Shown here: piece by piece, positions 59,947-64,000 of the stretch
Position numbering within the stretch: the first letter of the stretch is position 1
Layout of the letters: every line of letters starts with the position of its first letter
NCBI GenBank assembly: GCA_003134995.1
Contig: PLDC01000015.1
Location: 310,001 to 374,000 of the forward strand
Reading direction: 5' to 3'
Length of the DNA: 64,000 nucleotides
Source: Acidobacteriaceae bacterium
GTDB lineage: Bacteria > Acidobacteriota > Terriglobia > Terriglobales > Acidobacteriaceae
The notes under the pieces: generated by a model
Seen by the model: only the letters and a program-made list of their open reading frames with translations
What the model was told of the DNA's origin: nothing
Databases searched by the model: none
Position numbers and translations under genes: made by a program

Positions 59947-60483
59947 ATGAAAATCAAAATTAAAATGAAGAGCAGCAAAATTATCGCCGGCGCGGCATTG
60001 GCTGTCCTGAACGTCGCCCTGTGCACCATCGCCGTCGGGCAGGACCACGCAACCGCTCAGGATGTCGTCGCCAAGGTAAGGGAGGCGGCCAGCGCCCTGG
60101 CAAAGACGGGTGACTTGGCGCAGTTTAACCAGAAGCAGGGTCCGTGGGTGTGGAAAGACACATATATTTTCGTTCTGAACTGCGACAAGATGACCCAGGC
60201 CGCTCACCCCCTGAGGCCAGAACTCATAGGCACGGAAATTTCGTCGATCAAGGACCCTAAGGGGAAGGCCATCTTCCCGAACCCGAAGGACGTTTGCGAA
60301 GCGGCAAGGAAACCTTCCGGAACCTGGGCGGAGTATTCGTGGGCGAAGCCGGGTGAAAAGGAAGGCTCCCGTAAAGTCACCTATCTCCTGAGCGCCAAAG
60401 GAACTCCATACGTGGTGGCCGCCGGAGTTTACGACGACAAGGCAAGCATCGCGGAACTGTCAAAGCTGAGCAGCGCGAAGTAA
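59947..60483 (+). CDS. Secreted single-Cache-domain protein
   Basis: A 178-residue exported protein: signal peptide to about residue 31, then a sCache_2 domain with VREAASALAKTGDLAQFN, WKDTYIFVLNCDKM, AHPLRPELIG, WAEYSWAKPGEKEGSRKVTY and YVVAAGVYDD, matching stand-alone Cache proteins and the sensor parts of chemoreceptors. GGAGA precedes the ATG. Such soluble Cache proteins probably bind small carboxylates in the periplasm; the ligand is unknown. Confidence 0.82.
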   Translation: MKIKIKMKSSKIIAGAALAVLNVALCTIAVGQDHATAQDVVAKVREAASALAKTGDLAQFNQKQGPWVWKDTYIFVLNCDKMTQAAHPLRPELIGTEISSIKDPKGKAIFPNPKDVCEAARKPSGTWAEYSWAKPGEKEGSRKVTYLLSAKGTPYVVAAGVYDDKASIAELSKLSSAK

Positions 60484-61170
60484 CCGTCGCCCCCCCCACA
60501 CCGCGCCCATCGCAAGAGCCCTGCCTCCGGCAAAGGAGGGGCGGGCGCGTGCTATGCCAGTGCTCCGCGGCTTGATCTCTCCGCCCCACCCACGGCTAGC
60601 GAGGCTGCGGAAAAAACTCCAGCTCGAGTCGGTTTGGGAAGGGCACGAGCTCTCGTGCCGCTGAGTCGCTGAAAATGGGCCCGCCCTTCAGTGCCTGGGG
60701 TCGTGCTCTTCGCTAGCGCGGAGGGTTTTTCCGCGGCCTCTAGCCTCGTAGGCCCGCTGGCCAGTATCGCCTGATGGCCACTCGCTCCGGTCACCGGCTG
60801 GCCTGCGACCAGCGGTTACTCAAGTCTTAAGTAACGTCTCATCCCCATTCGCGTCGTTGACAGGGGGAACCCAGTTTGTTACCTTTTACCAGTCATTCAC
60901 AACACCTTTGGTTAGGTAATTGGGACCAGCTTAAGTTCTGCATTCCGTATCAATTGCAGACAACAGGTTTCGGGTTGGTCCGCGGTTCCGGTAGGTAAAG
61001 GGCGCGTTAAAGAGTTTCCATTCCCAAGATGGGAGCGGGCCCAAAAAGGTCAGGTCGTCCGAACAGGCTTTCTGCAACCTCAGAACTTTGCCTGGAGTTC
61101 CGGCCCCTGATCTAAAAACGTGGCGATCTAAAAGCGGAAGATCAATTAACAGTTTTATTAAGGAAGGCAT
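60484..61170. other. Long intergenic region with structured inverted repeat
   Basis: About 690 bases with no convincing gene. The first half holds an inverted-repeat element (60603-60744); the second half has a TTGACA (60857) and AT-rich sequence that may include the promoter of the M23 peptidase gene, but no clear -10 could be chosen. Confidence 0.5.
60603..60744. repeat. MITE- or REP-like structured element
   Basis: Outer arms GAGGCTGCGGAAAAAACTCC and GGAGGGTTTTTCCGCGGCCTC (imperfect complement), an inner perfect hairpin GGCACGAG / CTCGTGCC at about 60643-60659 and GAAGGGC / GCCCTTC. No ORF. Confidence 0.6.
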
Positions 61171-62082
61171 TTGCATAAGCGCTTCTACATTCTTTTTGTG
61201 GCTCGCGGCGACGACGGCCAGCTCCGCAAGATCACCATTCCCGTCCAATATCTCTATGTATTCGTAGTAGGCGCGGCCATCGGCTTCCTCAGCCTTACCG
61301 GTATTGCCAGCTCTTATGCGCGGATGTTGCTCAAGGTTTCGCACTACAACCAGCTGCGCACGGAAAAAGAGCAGCTGAAGGATCGCTACTCCCGTCTCGA
61401 AGAGGTCGCCAAAGAGCGCGACGTGCAAGTTGCATCGCTAGGCTCGATCGCCAGCGAAGTTTCAGCTCTTTACGGATTGAAATCGCAACCCGCGCTGGTC
61501 ACCGCTTCCGAGCAGAAAATTCACGACGCCGATGTCAGCTCATCCCTCGACCAACTGGGCGCGCTGCGCACTTCCGCACTCACTGGAGCCGCCACGGTTG
61601 GCATCAGCCTCGGAATGACGCGCAACGCCTCCACAGCCGATTGGGTCCGCGCCAGTTCAGCGCCCAGCCTGTGGCCGGTTGACGGCCAGATTACCGGCAG
61701 TTTCGGCGAGCGCATCGACCCATTCAACGGAGAAGGCGCATTTCACAGCGGCGTTGATATTGGCAGCTCTTTCGGTCATGCCGTCATCGCGCCCGCCGAC
61801 GGCGTAGTAACCTTCGCCGACTTTCTGGGCGGATACGGCAAAGCCATCATGATCGATCACGGCCACGGCATTTCCACTCGCTACGGCCACCTTTCTGGAT
61901 TCGGAGTCACGCCCGGACAGCAGGTCCATCGCGGCGACACCATCGGCTACGTTGGCATGAGCGGACGCTCCACCGGCCCCCACCTGCACTACGAAGTCCG
62001 CATCAACGACACGCCCGTCAATCCCTACAAGTATCTCCGCATCACCGTAGCCCAAAGCGACGGCTACCAGCCCGGAAGCTAG
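61171..62082 (+). CDS. M23-family peptidoglycan metallopeptidase
   Basis: A 303-residue envelope protein with one N-terminal membrane segment (about 24-48), a short coiled coil (LRTEKEQLKDRYSRLEEVAKE, about 62-85) and a C-terminal LytM domain with HSGVDIGS and HLHYE zinc residues (about 190-290) and GHGISTRYGHL. It should cleave peptide cross-links or act as a periplasmic regulator of amidases. TTG 61171 follows AAGGAAGG. It is followed by a good promoter for the NYN gene. Confidence 0.9.
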   Translation: MHKRFYILFVARGDDGQLRKITIPVQYLYVFVVGAAIGFLSLTGIASSYARMLLKVSHYNQLRTEKEQLKDRYSRLEEVAKERDVQVASLGSIASEVSALYGLKSQPALVTASEQKIHDADVSSSLDQLGALRTSALTGAATVGISLGMTRNASTADWVRASSAPSLWPVDGQITGSFGERIDPFNGEGAFHSGVDIGSSFGHAVIAPADGVVTFADFLGGYGKAIMIDHGHGISTRYGHLSGFGVTPGQQVHRGDTIGYVGMSGRSTGPHLHYEVRINDTPVNPYKYLRITVAQSDGYQPGS

Positions 62083-62104
62083 GAACTCAGTTCTCAGTTT
62101 GGGC

Positions 62105-62133
62105 TTACATTCCGGACGGATGTGCGCTATACT
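62105..62133 (+). promoter_or_regulatory. Promoter of the NYN gene
   Basis: TTACAT (62105-62110), 17-base spacer, TATACT (62128-62133). A G-rich hairpin (GGGCTCC / GGGGCCC, about 62188-62206) then lies in the 5' leader before AGGAAGG and ATG 62226. Confidence 0.6.
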
Positions 62134-62225
62134 AGTGGTTCCGGTGGGCACCTATGCTTCTATATCGTGCATGCCGGACTATTTAGGGGCTCCTGCGGGG
62201 GCCCTCTTTACTTAGGAAGGTCTTT

Positions 62226-63113
62226 ATGAAACGCCACGCAATTTTTGTGGATGCTGGGTACGTTTTCGCCCAGGGTTCGGTATCTCTCTCCGGAAGCAAA
62301 ACTCCCCGAACACAACTGAAGCTAGACGCGACTGAGATCATCGCGCAGCTGACCGCTCTTGCGCTCGAACAGAGCGTTGGCGTGCAACTTCTTCGCATCT
62401 ACTGGTATGACGGCGCCTGGAACGGCCCGACTATCGAGCATCTGGCTCTTGCGAACACGGACAATGTCAAACTGCGGCTTGGCTCGATCAACAGCGCCGG
62501 GGAACAAAAGGAAGTAGACTCCCTGCTTGTAACCGACCTCATCGACTTGGCCCGGAATCAGTCGATCTGCGATGCCACTGTGGTGACGGCTGACACGGAT
62601 GTCCGCGTCGCCGTGCAGATCGCGCAGACTTTTGGAGTCCGCGTTCATTTGATCGGCCTGGAGCCGAGCCGCGTCTCTCAATCGCCGTCTCTTCGGCAAG
62701 AAGCTGATACAGTGCTCGAAATTGCCAGAGCTGATGTATCCAAGTTTTTGAGAGTCCTGACTCCCGCACCGCCGAAGCCCGCAGTCGCACTCGGCCCGGC
62801 AGCAGTGATTGCAACCCCTCCTGCAGCAGTCGCCGCTCCGGGACCGAAGGCTGGCACCTCAACGGTCGGTCCGCCGAAAACGATTGAGCAGGTGATAGAC
62901 GAAGCCATACAGCAGACGCTGGCTCCTCCCGCTGACATCTCCGCTCTGAAAGCCGCGCTTGCCGCTTCGAGCGGCGTGCCCATGGAGTACGACCGACGGC
63001 TTCTGGGGACCTGCCGAACGCTGCTCAAAAGAGACCTGACCGGCGATGAGCGCCGAGAGATGAGATCCCTTTTCAAAAGGAAAGTCCTGACTCCGGGCGC
63101 ACTGGGAGAGTAG
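62226..63113 (+). CDS. NYN-domain (PIN-like) protein
   Basis: A 295-residue protein with an N-terminal NYN domain of the LabA/PIN nuclease fold: FVDAGYVFAQG (Asp9), RIYWYDGAW, KEVDSLLVTDLIDLA and VVTADTDVRVAVQ, giving the acidic residues that bind metal. NYN domains are predicted RNases. A Pro/Ala linker (about 180-215) leads to a helical C-terminal domain (about 218-295) with charged repeats (LLKRDLTGDERREMRSLFKR). Strong AGGAAGG and promoter. No partner gene. RNA substrate unknown. Confidence 0.82.
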   Translation: MKRHAIFVDAGYVFAQGSVSLSGSKTPRTQLKLDATEIIAQLTALALEQSVGVQLLRIYWYDGAWNGPTIEHLALANTDNVKLRLGSINSAGEQKEVDSLLVTDLIDLARNQSICDATVVTADTDVRVAVQIAQTFGVRVHLIGLEPSRVSQSPSLRQEADTVLEIARADVSKFLRVLTPAPPKPAVALGPAAVIATPPAAVAAPGPKAGTSTVGPPKTIEQVIDEAIQQTLAPPADISALKAALAASSGVPMEYDRRLLGTCRTLLKRDLTGDERREMRSLFKRKVLTPGALGE

Positions 63114-63257
63114 CTTTTCGCGCGCATTTCTCGCTGTCTCCCGCTTCTTGCCCTTGCACTCTTTCCCTCGCTAGGCTACGTTCATCAGAAAGAAAGTTTT
63201 CAGCCTCCCTCAGGGTCTCGGCTAGAGAAAATGAGGGCTGAGAACTAAAAACCACCC

Positions 63258-63995
63258 ATGACCTCGTTCTTCCGCTCAGTCCGTGAAGACATCGCCGCCG
63301 TCCTCGAGTCAGACCCCGCCGCTCGCTCCGCCTTTGAAGTTATCATCCTGTATCCCGGACTGCACGCCGTCTGGGTGCATCATCTCAGCCACTGGCTCTG
63401 GCGCCACGGCCTGCGCTTCATGGCCCGGTATGTTTCGCAAGTTGCGCGCCTGTTTACCGGCATTGAGATTCATCCCGCAGCCGAATTAGGCCGCCGCCTC
63501 TTCATCGACCACGGCATGGGAACGGTCATCGGCGAAACCGCAATAGTCGGCGACGACGTAACGCTCTATCAGGGAGTAACTCTAGGCGGCACCGGCAAAG
63601 AAAAAGGCAAGCGCCATCCCACGCTCGGCGACAAAGTCGTGATCGGCTCCGGCGCCAAGGTGCTGGGCAACATCACCATCGGCGACAACTGCCGCATCGG
63701 TGCGGGTTCAGTCGTGCTGCGCAATGTCCCGGCGAATTCCACCATAGTAGGTGTCCCCGGCCACATCGTCCTGCGCGACGGCAAGCGCGTAGTCATCACC
63801 GATCCCAAAGAGATCCGCGACCCGCTCTCCGACGTAATCATCAAACTGGCCAGCGAAATTAAGGAGCTGCGCCAAAAGTTCCAGCACCATTCCCACGAAT
63901 CGCTGGACGCAGAACCAACCGCGATGATCGACGAAGAAGGCTCAACCCCAAACATCTCCCCGCAAGAATTGTTTCAAGACGATTACCAGATATAG
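63258..63995 (+). CDS. cysE: Serine O-acetyltransferase
   Basis: Makes O-acetylserine for cysteine synthesis. A left-handed beta helix of hexapeptides ([31 protein letters not shown] and following; in pieces [34 protein letters not shown]) with the catalytic His in DHG and HP. Length 245 is near the short CysE group. The C-terminus ends in a charged helix and an acidic tail (FQDDYQI). The protein lies close to the window end and is complete. It fits the cysM/cysO/moeZ/mec genes at 17-25 kb. Confidence 0.93.
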   Translation: MTSFFRSVREDIAAVLESDPAARSAFEVIILYPGLHAVWVHHLSHWLWRHGLRFMARYVSQVARLFTGIEIHPAAELGRRLFIDHGMGTVIGETAIVGDDVTLYQGVTLGGTGKEKGKRHPTLGDKVVIGSGAKVLGNITIGDNCRIGAGSVVLRNVPANSTIVGVPGHIVLRDGKRVVITDPKEIRDPLSDVIIKLASEIKELRQKFQHHSHESLDAEPTAMIDEEGSTPNISPQELFQDDYQI

Positions 63996-64000
63996 GCAGT

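Noticed and set aside
1-64000. CRISPR array, IS element or rRNA operon
   Set aside because: No regularly spaced identical repeats, transposase reading frame or rRNA-like sequence seen.

Overview
The window is a gene-dense, GC-rich bacterial chromosome segment. It most resembles an acidobacterium (Terriglobia/Koribacter type). This is inferred from the gene complement, several lineage-typical proteins (triple-VOC protein, a 54-residue coiled protein, kinase-TPR receptor, DUF6580 protein), secreted proteins and beta-barrels that imply an outer membrane, and many short dispersed palindromic repeats. No rRNA, complete tRNA, CRISPR array, insertion sequence or prophage structural gene was found.

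Layout. 1-5.2 kb: deoC and two aldehyde dehydrogenases, one of them ALDH16-like, a plausible deoxyribose-5-phosphate/acetaldehyde route; a bidirectional terminator separates them from pyrR. 6-12.8 kb: membrane proteins, a metallophosphoesterase overlapping a glycosyltransferase, two tandem beta-barrel proteins, a STAS protein and a HAD phosphatase. 12.8-14.4 kb: acyl-CoA carboxylase beta subunit. 14.5-16.5 kb: an accessory pair, TcmP plus a Gp37/Gp68 (DUF5131) three-Cys protein, ending in a tRNA T-arm-like stretch. 17.1-25.2 kb: Mec-like JAMM peptidase, CysM, a CysO-like sulfur carrier and a MoeZ-like activator, interleaved with RNase HI, a phosphoesterase, an ABC ATPase and an SPFH protein. 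25.4-28.4 kb: small secreted proteins. 28.6-31.1 kb: rplU, rpmA, obg, interrupted by an antisense cheX-like gene. 31.2-37.6 kb: OmpA-like protein, hybrid sensor kinase, nadD, rsfS, rlmH. 37.6-43 kb (minus strand): VOC protein, plsC, folC, accD, cobO. 43.2-50.2 kb: NTF2-like protein, thrS, tilS, an HPRT-fold protein, ftsH. 50.4-55.2 kb: Ser/Thr kinase with TPRs and a class III aminotransferase. 55.3-57.9 kb: accessory island with a convergent methyltransferase/probable endonuclease pair, a SWIM-motif mini-protein and a PD-(D/E)XK nuclease. 58-64 kb: thiL, Cache protein, M23 peptidase, NYN protein and cysE.

Three points stand out. First, the window holds all parts of a protein-bound-sulfur route to cysteine (CysE, CysM, CysO, MoeZ, Mec), and the carrier's Gly-Gly is followed by a 26-residue tail partly encoded by a dispersed repeat, so it should need trimming before use. 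Second, the gene between tilS and ftsH keeps the HPRT fold but has lost essentially every catalytic signature, suggesting a non-enzymatic role. Third, several dispersed repeats sit in frame inside genes (cysO, the RNase H gene, an ABC ATPase, folC, perhaps rlmH). Many genes here also carry a -10-like hexamer 5-9 bases before the start and no Shine-Dalgarno, consistent with leaderless transcripts.
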